A stretch of 64,000 bases of DNA from Ruminococcus sp. (GCA_017529875.1 JAFXNC010000038.1:1-64000); one strand, 5' to 3'; shown: positions 23,160 through 32,115, numbered from the stretch's first letter. Program-made: numbers and translations. Notes: generated by a model from the letters alone, not told the origin.

Positions 23160-25721
23160 TCACATACGGTCTATGATCTCCCTGACCGCCTTTTCTGCGG
23201 CCTCGACTTCAAGCAAAAACTCGCTGGCCGAGACGCGCATGGCGCCGCCGCCCATGATTATCACCTGCTCCAGGCCGTCAGAGGTGGCTACGCGGACACG
23301 GTATTCTTTCGACAGCTGGTGCGCGGTGCGCTCGATGTAGGTGTCGGCGGTCTCGGCCTCCTTGGTGTAGACCACGCTGATGCCGCTGTGCTGCTCTATC
23401 TCCCGGTGCTGACCCTTGACCCGGTAGGCGTCGAAGACCAGTATCAGCTCGCACTGCATGAACCCCCGGTAGCTGGCAAGGCGGTTGGTCAGCTCGCTGC
23501 GTGCCAGGTCGAGGCTCTTTGCCGCCAGCTTTTTCAGCTCCGGCCAGGCGAAGATGATATTGTAGCCGTCCACCAGTATGTAAAGCGGCCCCTTGGGCAC
23601 CGGGCGGGGCTTTGTGCGGTCCCGGGGAGGTTCTTTCGGAGTGCGAAGCGCCTTGTCCTCGGAGCGGTCGATCTTGCCGTAGGTGCGCTCGAAGATCTCC
23701 ATGAGCTCCTTGTCGTCGGCGGCGCGGCGCACGAAGCTGTCCGCACGCTCCCGGACCTCCTCGGCCTGTTCCTCCACGCTGCGCACAGGGGCGGTGCTGA
23801 CGTGCATCAGGGCGTTGGCCTCGTTCCAGGGGACGGTATGCCCCGCCCCGTGGGAGCAGAACACCGAATCCGCGGTGTTGCGCAGGTCGCTGTCCGGGTC
23901 GTAGGCGGTCTGTGCGATGACCTCTTCGGCATTGTGGCAGATGTCGTAGCCGTCGGCCTCGGTGTAAAGCCTGCCGAGACCCTTGCTGTAAGCCGCCACC
24001 TCGGTATGGTAAGACCTCAGAGCGGATACCGGCGCCCTGCCGGTGATGACGGTGTTCTCGCCGTCGGACTCCGGCGGTGAGACCGAGGCGCCCATTTTGT
24101 CCAGGTCGGTGAGGGCTCTGCCGGTATTGGCGGCGGGCAGCTCCAGCCGGAAGGCATAGTAGGGCTCCAGCAGCACACTTTCCGCGTACCGAAGTCCCTG
24201 CCTTACCGCACGGTAGGTGGCCTGACGGAAGTCTCCGCCCTCGGTGTGTTTGAGATGCGCCCTGCCTGCGGTCAGCACTATCCGCATATCGGTTATGGGC
24301 GAGCCGGTGAGGACGCCCTTGTGTACACGCTCTTTGAGATGCGTGAGGATCAGCCGCTGCCAGTTGCGGCTGAGGACGTCGAGGCTGCACTCGGAGGAAA
24401 ACTCCAGTCCGCTGCCCCGGGGGAGAGGCTCCAGCCGCAGATGCACCTCGGCATAGTGGCGCAGGGGCTCAAAATGACCTGCGCCTTCAACAGGGGCGGC
24501 TACGGTCTCACGGTAGGCGATGCGGCTCTCGCCGAAGGTGACATCTATCCCGAAGCGCTCCGAGATGATGCGCTTTATGATCTCCCCCTGCACCTCCCCC
24601 ATGAGGGAAAGGCTGATCTCCCGGGTCTGCTCGTTATAGCTCACCGAGAGCATGGGGTCTTCGTCCTCGAGGGTGCGGAGGGCTTTCAGCATGGTGTGGT
24701 CGTCTACCCCCTCCGGCGGGAACACCGCACAGCTCAGCACCGGCTCGGTGAGAGCGGAAAACTCCCCTGCCGCCGCGCCGAGAGCCTGCCCTGTATAGCA
24801 GGCGGAAAGCCCCGGCACCGCGCAGACCTCCCCCTGTTCGGCACGCTCGGTGTTTGTGTATTTCTCGCCGTTGTAGATGCGTATGCGGGGTATCTTCTCG
24901 GTGAGCTCCTCGCCGTTTTTGGAGGTGTAGGTGATGCTGTCCCGGACGGAAAGGCTGCCCCCTGTGATGCGCATGAAGGTCAGCCGCGCCCCGGAGCCGT
25001 CCTCGGCGATCTTGTATACCCGGGCGGAGAAACGCTCTCTCGGCTCCGGCAGGGTGATGTTCCCGGCGAGGCCGTCCAGCAGCGCCTCGATGCCGGTGAG
25101 CTTCAGCGCCGACCCCGAATAGCAGGGCACCAGCTCCCCGGAGCTGACGGCGGCGCGTACGGCCTCGGTGCTCACTGTGCCGGTCTCAAGGTACTCGTTC
25201 ATCATGTCCTCGTTTATCACCGACAGCTCCTCCGCAAGCGTCTCGGCAGGCTGGGTCATATCCACGCAGCCGGGGCAGAGCCTTGCCTGTGCGGAGCGCA
25301 GGGCGAAGGCCTTGTCGGCGTTGGGCATATCGGTCTTGTTTATAAAAATGAATACAGGTATGCGGTATCTTTTCAAAAGCCGCCAAAGGGTCTCGGTGTG
25401 GCTCTGTACGCCGTCGGTGCCGCTGATGACCAGTACTGCGGCGTCTATCACCGATAGGGTGCGCTCCGTCTCCCCGGAGAAGTCAACGTGTCCCGGAGTG
25501 TCAAGGAGCGTAAAGGATATATCCCCCCAGGAGAACACCGCCTGCTTGGAGAAGACGGTTATGCCCCGGTCGCGCTCGATAGGGTCGGTGTCGAGGAAGG
25601 CGTCCCGGTGATCGACCCTGCCCAGCCTGCGCAGTACGCCGCTTTTGAACAGCAGCGCCTCCGAGAGGGTGGTCTTTCCCGAGTCAACATGGGCAAGTAT
25701 CCCGATAACAGCTTTTTTCAC
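23160..25721 (-). CDS. EF-G/TetM-like translational GTPase fused to a YacP/Rae1-type NYN nuclease
   Basis: An 853-residue two-part protein. Residues 1 to about 640 follow the order of ribosomal protection GTPases: P-loop HVDSGKTTL, switch I ERDRGITV, DTPGHVDF, NKTD, then domains II-V (the domain IV/V region includes SPITDMRIVLTAGRAH and an EF-G-type HTEGGDFRQATYRA). A charged linker (about 640-712) leads to a YacP/Rae1-like NYN domain at 713-853: LVDGYNIIFAW (Asp718), LVFDAYR (Asp764), AETADTYIE (Asp793) and ATSDGLEQ (Asp815). Tet(M)-type proteins are about 640 residues, so the nuclease is a true addition. Rae1 of Bacillus cleaves mRNA in the ribosomal A site, where EF-G-like domain IV also binds. 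Start is GTG. A role in tetracycline resistance is unproven. Confidence 0.85.
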   Translation of the reverse strand: MKKAVIGILAHVDSGKTTLSEALLFKSGVLRRLGRVDHRDAFLDTDPIERDRGITVFSKQAVFSWGDISFTLLDTPGHVDFSGETERTLSVIDAAVLVISGTDGVQSHTETLWRLLKRYRIPVFIFINKTDMPNADKAFALRSAQARLCPGCVDMTQPAETLAEELSVINEDMMNEYLETGTVSTEAVRAAVSSGELVPCYSGSALKLTGIEALLDGLAGNITLPEPRERFSARVYKIAEDGSGARLTFMRITGGSLSVRDSITYTSKNGEELTEKIPRIRIYNGEKYTNTERAEQGEVCAVPGLSACYTGQALGAAAGEFSALTEPVLSCAVFPPEGVDDHTMLKALRTLEDEDPMLSVSYNEQTREISLSLMGEVQGEIIKRIISERFGIDVTFGESRIAYRETVAAPVEGAGHFEPLRHYAEVHLRLEPLPRGSGLEFSSECSLDVLSRNWQRLILTHLKERVHKGVLTGSPITDMRIVLTAGRAHLKHTEGGDFRQATYRAVRQGLRYAESVLLEPYYAFRLELPAANTGRALTDLDKMGASVSPPESDGENTVITGRAPVSALRSYHTEVAAYSKGLGRLYTEADGYDICHNAEEVIAQTAYDPDSDLRNTADSVFCSHGAGHTVPWNEANALMHVSTAPVRSVEEQAEEVRERADSFVRRAADDKELMEIFERTYGKIDRSEDKALRTPKEPPRDRTKPRPVPKGPLYILVDGYNIIFAWPELKKLAAKSLDLARSELTNRLASYRGFMQCELILVFDAYRVKGQHREIEQHSGISVVYTKEAETADTYIERTAHQLSKEYRVRVATSDGLEQVIIMGGGAMRVSASEFLLEVEAAEKAVREIIDRM

Positions 25722-25769
25722 AGTATCATCTCCGGCAGCAGTTTAGGCAGCGGCAGGCTGCCCAAAAAT

Positions 25770-25799
25770 ATTATACCAATCCTTAAAGCAGATTGTCAA
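25770..25799 (-). promoter_or_regulatory. Promoter of the GTPase-nuclease fusion gene
   Basis: On the minus strand, TTGACA (25799-25794), 18 bp, and an extended -10 TGGTATAAT (core 25775-25770). It is back to back with the Dlt-like operon promoter. The leader to the GTG start is only about 40 bases, too short for the attenuator leader seen upstream of tet(M). Confidence 0.75.
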
Positions 25800-25824
25800 G
25801 AGGGGAGAAGACCGCCGCAGGTAC

Positions 25825-25853
25825 TTGACTTTTTGATATTATCGGCGTATAAT
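25825..25853 (+). promoter_or_regulatory. Promoter of the Dlt-like operon
   Basis: TTGACT (25825-25830), 17 bp, TATAAT (25848-25853). Confidence 0.85.
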
Positions 25854-25909
25854 CTATAATGTGTATTTATGCGCAGTTTCAGGAACCTTTTCAGGGAGTA
25901 TGATATACC

Positions 25910-27442
25910 ATGACCACAAACGTTTTACAGCTGCTCGAGGAAAGCGCCCGGCGTTTCCCGGACAAGACCGCCCTGCGGGAGGTGGAGCGCACCCTCAGCT
26001 ATTCAAAGCTCTGTGAGCTCAGCCGCCGGACGGGGTCGGCGCTGGCAGGGCGTGACCTGCGGCGCAAGGCCGTGGGAGTGTATGCCGAGAAGGGCATCGA
26101 CGCCCTTTGCGGATTCTTCGGGGCGGTGTATGCGGGAGCTTTCTACACCATGCTCAACACCGAGCTGCCCGACGCAAGGCTCAGATCCATCCAGTCGGTG
26201 CTGGAAGCCCCGGTGATACTCACCACCTCAGACCTTGCCGGCAGAGCAAGGGAGATATTCCCCGGCACGGAGATACTTATTATCAGCGACCTTGCCGCCC
26301 ACGACATCGACGAGGGGGCTCTGAACGCAGCCCGGCGGGGCGCGATAGATACCGACCCGCTGTATGTGAACTTCACCTCCGGCTCCACCGGCGTACCCAA
26401 GGGCATCGCCGTCTGCCACAGGAGCGTGCTGGACTTCATAGGCTTTTTCACAGAGCTGTTCGGCATCACCGACAGCGACGTCATCGCCAACCAGGCGCCC
26501 TTTGATTTCGACGTTTCGGTAAAGGACATCTACTCAGCTATCGCCACAGGCGCGGAGCTTGTTATCGTGCCGCGGGAGTATTTCTCCGCCCCCACCAAGC
26601 TCATAGACTGGCTCTGCGACAGCAAAGTCACCACCATGATATGGGCGGTGTCGGCGCTGTGTCTTATCACCACGTTCCACGGCCTGGACTACAAGACCCC
26701 GGAGACCGTCAGCAAGATACTGTTCAGCGGCGAGGTCATGCCGGTAAAGCATCTTCGTGAGTGGCAGAAGCATCTGCCGGAGGCCATGTACGTCAACCTC
26801 TACGGCCCCACCGAGATCACCTGCAACTGCACCTATCATATACTGGAGCCCGGCAGGGATTACTCGGCGGGCATCCCCACCGGCGTACCCTTCCCCAATG
26901 AGGACGTCTTCCTGCTGGGGGAAAACAACCAGCGCATCACAGAGCCCGGTCAGACCGGCATCATCACGGTGCGGGGGACTGCCCTTGCTCTGGGATACTA
27001 CAAAAACGACGCTCAGAACGCCGGAGCCTTTATCCAGAACCCCCTGAACACCGCCTACCCCGAGACCGTCTACCTCACCGGAGACCTGGGTATGTACAGC
27101 GAGGACGGAGAGCTGATGTTCTGCGGACGCGCCGACAATCAGATCAAGTATCAGGGTCACAGGATAGAGCTTGAGGAGATCGAGCGGGCCATGTCGGCGG
27201 TAAAGGGCGTGGAGAGGTGCTTTTGCCTCTTTGACGAGAAGAAATCCCGGCTCCGGGGCTACTATGTGGGCGAGGCTGAAAAGGCTGACATAGTCAGCGA
27301 GATGAGCGCCTCGGTGCCGCCATTTATGATACCCGGCACCATATACAAGCTGGACAACATGATACTCACCAAGAACGGAAAAATAGACCGCGCCGCGACT
27401 GCGGCGACCGCAGGAGGTAAGAGCCGTGGAACAGGCAATTGA
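25910..27442 (+). CDS. DltA-like amino acid adenylation enzyme
   Basis: A 510-residue stand-alone adenylation protein that should activate a carboxylic/amino acid with ATP and load the carrier protein encoded two genes downstream. Core motifs: FTSGSTGVPKG (A3), NLYGPTEIT (A5), YLTGDLG (A7), GRADNQIKYQGHRIELEEIE (A8) and the catalytic Lys491 in TKNGKIDR (A10). The amino-group-binding Asp201 sits in FDVSVKDIY, where DltA has FDLSVMDIY; thus Lys205 replaces the pocket Met. FSGEV (Ser273) replaces DltA's FCGEV, whose Cys governs D-Ala choice. The pocket is therefore unlikely to be for D-Ala. Lys at this position is also seen in some Glu-activating NRPS domains, hinting at an acidic substrate. It overlaps the decarboxylase gene by 17 bases. 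Confidence 0.88.
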   Translation: MTTNVLQLLEESARRFPDKTALREVERTLSYSKLCELSRRTGSALAGRDLRRKAVGVYAEKGIDALCGFFGAVYAGAFYTMLNTELPDARLRSIQSVLEAPVILTTSDLAGRAREIFPGTEILIISDLAAHDIDEGALNAARRGAIDTDPLYVNFTSGSTGVPKGIAVCHRSVLDFIGFFTELFGITDSDVIANQAPFDFDVSVKDIYSAIATGAELVIVPREYFSAPTKLIDWLCDSKVTTMIWAVSALCLITTFHGLDYKTPETVSKILFSGEVMPVKHLREWQKHLPEAMYVNLYGPTEITCNCTYHILEPGRDYSAGIPTGVPFPNEDVFLLGENNQRITEPGQTGIITVRGTALALGYYKNDAQNAGAFIQNPLNTAYPETVYLTGDLGMYSEDGELMFCGRADNQIKYQGHRIELEEIERAMSAVKGVERCFCLFDEKKSRLRGYYVGEAEKADIVSEMSASVPPFMIPGTIYKLDNMILTKNGKIDRAATAATAGGKSRGTGN

Positions 27443-28613
27443 CAGACTGCTCAAAGAGGAAAGCTCGGCCTTTTACGTCTTCGATACGGCAGTGCTCAGA
27501 GAGCGCATCGCATATCTGAGGCGGCATCTGCCGGAGAGGGCAGCACTTTGCTATGCGGTGAAGGCAAACCCCTTCATAGTCCGGGAGCTGAAAGGCGCGG
27601 TGGAGCGCTTCGAGATCTGCTCCCCCGGCGAGACCGAGATCTGCATGAAAGCGGGCATCGACCCGGAGGAAATGGTGATCTCCGGCGTGTACAAGACCCC
27701 CTCCGTCACCGAGGAGCTGGTGCGGGGAGGCTTCACCGGTGTGATAACCGCCGAATCCCTGACCCAGTACAGGCAGCTCTGTGAGCTGTCTGAAAAATAC
27801 TCCTGCCGGATAAAGGTCCTCCCCCGGCTCACCAACGGCAGCCAGTTCGGCATGGACGCCGAGGATATAGAAAACATCATAGCATCCCTGCCGGAGCATC
27901 CGGGCATCGAGATCACCGGGATACAGTACTTTTCCGGCACTCAGAAGACCTCTCTCAAACGCTTTGGGCGGGAGCTTGAACAGCTTGACCGGTTCATGGG
28001 AGAGCTCAAAGAGCGTCACGGCTTCGAGGCCAAGTACCTCGAATACGGCACCGGCTTTCCCGTGGCTTACTTCGAGGGGGAGGAGCTGGACGAGGACACG
28101 CTTTTGGACGGCTTCACGGAGCTTGTGAACAGCATGGAGTTCAAGGGCGAGCTTATTTTGGAGCTGGGGCGGAGCATCGCCGCCTCCTGCGGGAGGTACT
28201 TCACCCACATCGTGGATATCAAGCGGTGCAAGGGCGTGGATTACGCTCTTGTGGACGGGGGTATGCATCAGCTTGTCTACTTCGGGCAGTATATGGCTAT
28301 GAAAAAGCCGCTGTTCTCGGTGGCGGGCAAAAGCGAAATCATCCCCGGAAAGCAGTGGACGGTATGCGGAGCCCTCTGCTCCATGAACGACATCATCGTC
28401 AAGCAGGCGGAGCTGCCGGAGATAGAGACAGGCGACGTGCTGTGCTTTGAGAACGCCGGCGCATACTGCATGACCGAGGGCATATCCCTGCTGCTCAGCC
28501 GCGACCTGCCCGCAGTTTACATAGTAAAGGAGGACGGCAGCGCAGTACGTGTGCGCCGTACTTTTGAAACAAGACAACTCAACACACCAAAGTATGAAAT
28601 TGAAGGAGAATGA
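27426..28613 (+). CDS. PLP-dependent decarboxylase, DAP/ornithine decarboxylase (fold III) family
   Basis: A 395-residue enzyme of the group containing diaminopimelate, ornithine and arginine decarboxylases and BtrK, which decarboxylates a carrier-bound glutamyl group in butirosin synthesis. The PLP-Lys lies in CYAVKANPF. LTNGSQFGM is the SKFG-type motif, LELGRSIAASCG replaces the usual EPGR with ELGR, and VCGALCSMNDII...NAGAY contains the active-site Cys of the partner subunit. It starts with GTG behind AGGAGG, inside the end of the adenylation gene, and is followed three bases later by the carrier gene. Context suggests that it acts either on the free amino acid before activation or on the carrier-bound form. 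Ordinary lysA cannot be excluded by sequence alone. Confidence 0.85.
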   Translation: MEQAIDRLLKEESSAFYVFDTAVLRERIAYLRRHLPERAALCYAVKANPFIVRELKGAVERFEICSPGETEICMKAGIDPEEMVISGVYKTPSVTEELVRGGFTGVITAESLTQYRQLCELSEKYSCRIKVLPRLTNGSQFGMDAEDIENIIASLPEHPGIEITGIQYFSGTQKTSLKRFGRELEQLDRFMGELKERHGFEAKYLEYGTGFPVAYFEGEELDEDTLLDGFTELVNSMEFKGELILELGRSIAASCGRYFTHIVDIKRCKGVDYALVDGGMHQLVYFGQYMAMKKPLFSVAGKSEIIPGKQWTVCGALCSMNDIIVKQAELPEIETGDVLCFENAGAYCMTEGISLLLSRDLPAVYIVKEDGSAVRVRRTFETRQLNTPKYEIEGE

Positions 28614-28616
28614 AAA

Positions 28617-28847
28617 ATGGAAAGACTTATCGAGATCTTAGAGGACATCCAGCCCGGCGTTGACTACGAGAACAGCCAGGACCTTATCGACGGACACAAG
28701 CTCAGCTCGCTGTCCATAATCTCTCTTATCGCGGAGCTGGAGGAGGAGTATGACATCACCATACCCGCCGTGGAGATAATCCCGGACAACTTCAACTCTG
28801 CCCAGCGTATCATGAAGATGATCGAGCGCCTGCAAGAGGAGTACTGA
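28617..28847 (+). CDS. Acyl/peptidyl carrier protein
   Basis: A 76-residue carrier, the size of DltC. The likely phosphopantetheine attachment is Ser31 in KLSSLSIISLIAELEEEYDI, where the more common DSL is SSL; the following helix and acidic character are typical. AAGGAG-type site before ATG. It sits between the decarboxylase and MBOAT genes, each within a few bases, so it is almost certainly the carrier for this pathway and not the fatty-acid ACP. Confidence 0.88.
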   Translation: MERLIEILEDIQPGVDYENSQDLIDGHKLSSLSIISLIAELEEEYDITIPAVEIIPDNFNSAQRIMKMIERLQEEY

Positions 28848-28848
28848 G

Positions 28849-30489
28849 ATGCAGCTTTCAACACTGCTGTTAGGCGGGGGCGGCAAATCGCTGACCTCGC
28901 TGTTTTCGCTGGTGTATCTGTTCGTGTTCCTGCCGGGATGTATCATAGTATATACGGCGCTGCCCAAGAAGTGCAAGAAGTATTTCCTGCTTTTGGCAAG
29001 CTATGCATTTTTCTGGCTCATAAGCAGCAGCCTGATAATCTATCTGATACTGACCACATTCTCGGCGCACTATTTCGGCATATGGCTCGACCGCATCGGC
29101 ACACAGATGCGCTCACACCTTGCAGAGCTGCCCAAGGAGGAACGCAAGGCCGCAAAGGCGGTCTGCGTCTCAAAGCAGAGGCGGGTGCTGGCGCTGGCGG
29201 TGATCCTGCACATAGGGCTGCTGCTGGTGCTGAAATACTCCCCCTTCTTCACCACGAACATCAACACCCTGCTCTCGAAATTAGGCGTATCGGTGCAGCT
29301 TGAAGTGCCGGCGGCGATAATGCCCATAGGCATATCCTTCTTTACCTTGCAGGCAGTTTCCTACGTCATCGACGTCTGCCGGGGAGTGGTGAAGGCCGAG
29401 GATGACCTTTTCAAGCTGGCGCTGTTCATAAGCTTTTTCCCGGCGATCATCGAGGGGCCTATCTGCCGCTACGGACAGACCGCCGACCAGCTCTGGGACT
29501 GCGATAAGATACAGTACAAGAATCTCACCTTCGGCATACAGCGCATACTCTGGGGTATGCTGAAAAAGGTGGTGGTGGCGGACAGGCTCAACAACTTCGT
29601 TACCACTATCTTCGATACCGACAAGGACTACTCCTACGGCGGGGCGATCATAGCTATCGCTGCGGTGCTGTATACGGTGCAGCTGTATATGGACTTCTCC
29701 GGCTCTATGGACGCGGTCATCGGTACGGCGGAGATCTTCGGCATAACCATGCCCGAGAACTTCCGCATGCCATTCTTCTCCCGGACTATATCCGAGTTCT
29801 GGCAGCGCTGGCACATATCTCTCGGCGCCTGGTTCAAGGATTATATCTTCTACCCCGTGACCACCTCAAAGAAAATGAAAAAGCTCACATCCTCCGCCCG
29901 CAAAAAGCTGGGCAGCCATTACGGCCCCCTGATCGCGGGAGCGGTGGCGCTGTTCTGCGTGTGGTTCTGCAACGGCCTCTGGCACGGCTCGGCGTGGAGC
30001 TTTATCTTCTTCGGGATGTATCACTTCGTGCTCATACTCACCGGCAACATTTTAGAGCCCCTGGTGCAGGCGGTGAACAAAAAGCTCCACATCAACTCCG
30101 GCTGGTTCGTTTACAGGCTCCTGCAGATCATCCGCACCGGAGTACTGGTCATCATCGGCGAGCTGTTCTTCCGTGCGAGAGGGCTCAAAGCCGGCATGAT
30201 GCTCTTCGGCAGGATCTTCACAGACCAGCGCTTTGAGGAGGTCAACGAGAAGGTCTTCGACAAGCTCAGGCTCGATACATACGACCTGATAATAGTCGGG
30301 ATAACGCTGCTCATCGTCTTTACCGTGAGCATACTCAACGAGCGGGGCGTCTGCATCAGGGAGAGCCTTGCCAAGAGGCATATCGCCTTGCGCTGGGCGG
30401 TGCTCTATGGGCTGATACTGTTCATCATAGTCTTCGGAGCCTACGGCGGCACCTATGCCCCCGTTGACCCGATGTACGCACAGTTTTAG
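28849..30489 (+). CDS. MBOAT-family O-acyltransferase, DltB/AlgI-like
   Basis: A 546-residue integral membrane protein with about eleven hydrophobic segments. The family core is present: YMDFSGSMDAVIGTAEIFG, MPENFRMPFFSRTISEFWQRWHISLGAWFKDYIFYP (in DltB/AlgI-like proteins), and the invariant His of NGLWHGSAWSFIFFGMYH. In the Dlt system the MBOAT moves the aminoacyl group from the carrier through the membrane for attachment to an outside acceptor; the gene order argues for that here. The gene starts one base after the carrier stop. Confidence 0.92.
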   Translation: MQLSTLLLGGGGKSLTSLFSLVYLFVFLPGCIIVYTALPKKCKKYFLLLASYAFFWLISSSLIIYLILTTFSAHYFGIWLDRIGTQMRSHLAELPKEERKAAKAVCVSKQRRVLALAVILHIGLLLVLKYSPFFTTNINTLLSKLGVSVQLEVPAAIMPIGISFFTLQAVSYVIDVCRGVVKAEDDLFKLALFISFFPAIIEGPICRYGQTADQLWDCDKIQYKNLTFGIQRILWGMLKKVVVADRLNNFVTTIFDTDKDYSYGGAIIAIAAVLYTVQLYMDFSGSMDAVIGTAEIFGITMPENFRMPFFSRTISEFWQRWHISLGAWFKDYIFYPVTTSKKMKKLTSSARKKLGSHYGPLIAGAVALFCVWFCNGLWHGSAWSFIFFGMYHFVLILTGNILEPLVQAVNKKLHINSGWFVYRLLQIIRTGVLVIIGELFFRARGLKAGMMLFGRIFTDQRFEEVNEKVFDKLRLDTYDLIIVGITLLIVFTVSILNERGVCIRESLAKRHIALRWAVLYGLILFIIVFGAYGGTYAPVDPMYAQF

Positions 30490-30498
30490 GAGGCGGCC

Positions 30499-31473
30499 AT
30501 GAATACTGCTGCAAAACACTTTACCAATGCCGTCTCATTTGTCGCGGGACTGCTGCTGATGCTGTTTCTCATCTCCAAGGCGGTTACTCCCGCCGAAGGC
30601 ACCGTTGACAACGGCGTTGACAGCAAGGACGCCAACGGCATACTTGCGGAGCCGGAGAACAGCATAGACCTGCTCTTTGTGGGGGACAGCGAGACCTATT
30701 CCTCGGTGATACCCCTGGAGCTGTGGGACAAGCACGGCTTCACCTCCTACTGCCTGAGCAGCTCGGCACAGAAGCTCTACTACGCCGAGGAGCTCATCGA
30801 GGCGGCTCTTAGCCGCCAGCGCCCGAGAGTTGTAATGCTTGAGACCAATATGCTTTTTACCAAGTTCAATTTCGACGACTCGCTGCTGCACAAGGCGGGC
30901 AGCGTGCTGCCGGTGTTCAAGTACCATGACCGCTGGAAGGTGCTGCTGGACGGCTTCATGGGGGAGGAGACCGACACCTCTGAGGAAAGCGAATTCAAGG
31001 GCTACCGGCTCTACACCAAGGTCAACCCCGCCGACGCTGCGGGTTATATGAAGCCCTCGGATCAGAAAGCGGCGATACCCTCCCGGTGCAAGTCCTATCT
31101 CAAAGAGATCAAGGAATACTGCGAGGAAAGGGGAGCGCAGTTCATACTGTTCAGCACTCCCAGCACCAAGAATGCAAGCTACCCCCGGCACAACGCGATC
31201 ACGGCGCTGGCAAAGCAGCTGGGGATAGAGTACATTGACCTCAACACCGACAAGAGCATCAAGATCGACTGGTCCACCGACACCCGGGACAGAGGCGACC
31301 ACCTGAACTATCTCGGGGCGGCGAAGGCCACCAAGGCCATAGGGGAGCACCTTGCGAAGAAAGAGCTCCTGCCGGATCACCGTGGGGAGGAAGCATACTC
31401 CCGGTGGGACGAGCTTTACAAGGTCTTTACCAAGAAGGTGAAGAAGGCTTTGAAAAAGGCGGGGCTCTCGTAA
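30499..31473 (+). CDS. Membrane-anchored SGNH/DltD-like protein
   Basis: 324 residues. A single N-terminal membrane segment (about 10-28) anchors an extracellular SGNH-type domain: VGDSE with nucleophile Ser64, and a closing DRGDHLNYLG with Asp267-His268. In Dlt and alginate systems such proteins (DltD, AlgX/AlgJ) work with the MBOAT in the last transfer to the polymer. It is the last gene of the five-gene operon, nine bases after the MBOAT gene, and ends in a basic KKVKKALKKAG tail. Confidence 0.85.
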   Translation: MNTAAKHFTNAVSFVAGLLLMLFLISKAVTPAEGTVDNGVDSKDANGILAEPENSIDLLFVGDSETYSSVIPLELWDKHGFTSYCLSSSAQKLYYAEELIEAALSRQRPRVVMLETNMLFTKFNFDDSLLHKAGSVLPVFKYHDRWKVLLDGFMGEETDTSEESEFKGYRLYTKVNPADAAGYMKPSDQKAAIPSRCKSYLKEIKEYCEERGAQFILFSTPSTKNASYPRHNAITALAKQLGIEYIDLNTDKSIKIDWSTDTRDRGDHLNYLGAAKATKAIGEHLAKKELLPDHRGEEAYSRWDELYKVFTKKVKKALKKAGLS

Positions 31474-31488
31474 AAAACGGCAAAAAGC

Positions 31489-31524
31489 AAGCTGCACCGG
31501 GCGAAACGCCCGATGCAGCTTTTT
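31489..31524. terminator. Bidirectional terminator
   Basis: GCTGCACCGGGCG (31491-31503) pairs with CGCCCGATGCAGC (31507-31519), one mismatch, AAA loop, flanked by A-rich and T-rich runs. It ends the Dlt-like operon and the convergent zinc-ribbon gene. Confidence 0.85.
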
Positions 31525-31560
31525 GAGTATAGTTGATCTTCAGGATTATGATCTTGTTGA

Positions 31561-32115
31561 TCAGCCCTTCTTCTCAGCAAGGAACTGAAGTACGCCTGCT
31601 GCGATAGTGCCCAGAGAGGAGAGCATCATAAATACGCAGCCCACGCTTATATTAACACCGGAAATGCTCGTGGCTCTGAAAAGCGTGAAGAAGAAGAAGA
31701 CTGTGCCGGCCTCGATCATCAGAACGCCGTTCTTGGTGAAGGCAACAGCGGAAACGAGGATGATCAGGAAGATAGCCGGAAGGATGGCGGATGCACCGGC
31801 GGAGAAATAGTTGGTCGAACCGTACCCGCCGTAGCTTACATAAGGCATCAGCATCGAGATGAAATAGAAGAACGCAGTACCGAATGCAATGAACTGAGGC
31901 AGTCCGCAGCTTCTGGGATTGGTCACGTTAGCAAGGAACGTGTTGATGATGCCCTGAGAAGTGAAGGGCTGCTCAGGAAGTGCCGGCCTGGGAGGCTTGG
32001 GCTGAGCAGGCTGCTGATAAGGCTGCTGATAGGTCTGCTGAGAGAGCGGTGTTCCGCAGCTGGTGCAGAAGGGATTGCTGTCGGGATTCTGTGCTCCGCA
32101 TTTTGGACAAAACAT
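31561..32115 (-). CDS. Zinc-ribbon membrane protein
   Basis: 184 residues. An N-terminal double-Cys zinc ribbon (CPKCGAQNPDSNPFCTSCG) is followed by a Gln/Tyr/Pro-rich linker to about residue 48 and four hydrophobic segments filling the rest. Such clostridial proteins are of unknown function. The linker resembles low-complexity tails of proteins that gather at membranes. It has its own promoter and stands alone. Confidence 0.75.
   Translation of the reverse strand: MFCPKCGAQNPDSNPFCTSCGTPLSQQTYQQPYQQPAQPKPPRPALPEQPFTSQGIINTFLANVTNPRSCGLPQFIAFGTAFFYFISMLMPYVSYGGYGSTNYFSAGASAILPAIFLIILVSAVAFTKNGVLMIEAGTVFFFFTLFRATSISGVNISVGCVFMMLSSLGTIAAGVLQFLAEKKG

Noticed and set aside
23160-25721. Calling this gene a tetracycline-resistance determinant (tet)
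   Set aside because: The N-terminal part is of that superfamily, but the C-terminal nuclease, the lack of the tet(M)-type leader and the chromosomal setting do not support a resistance call without a test.
25910-31473. Annotating the five-gene operon as standard dltABCD
   Set aside because: Pocket changes in the adenylation enzyme and the embedded decarboxylase do not fit plain D-alanylation.
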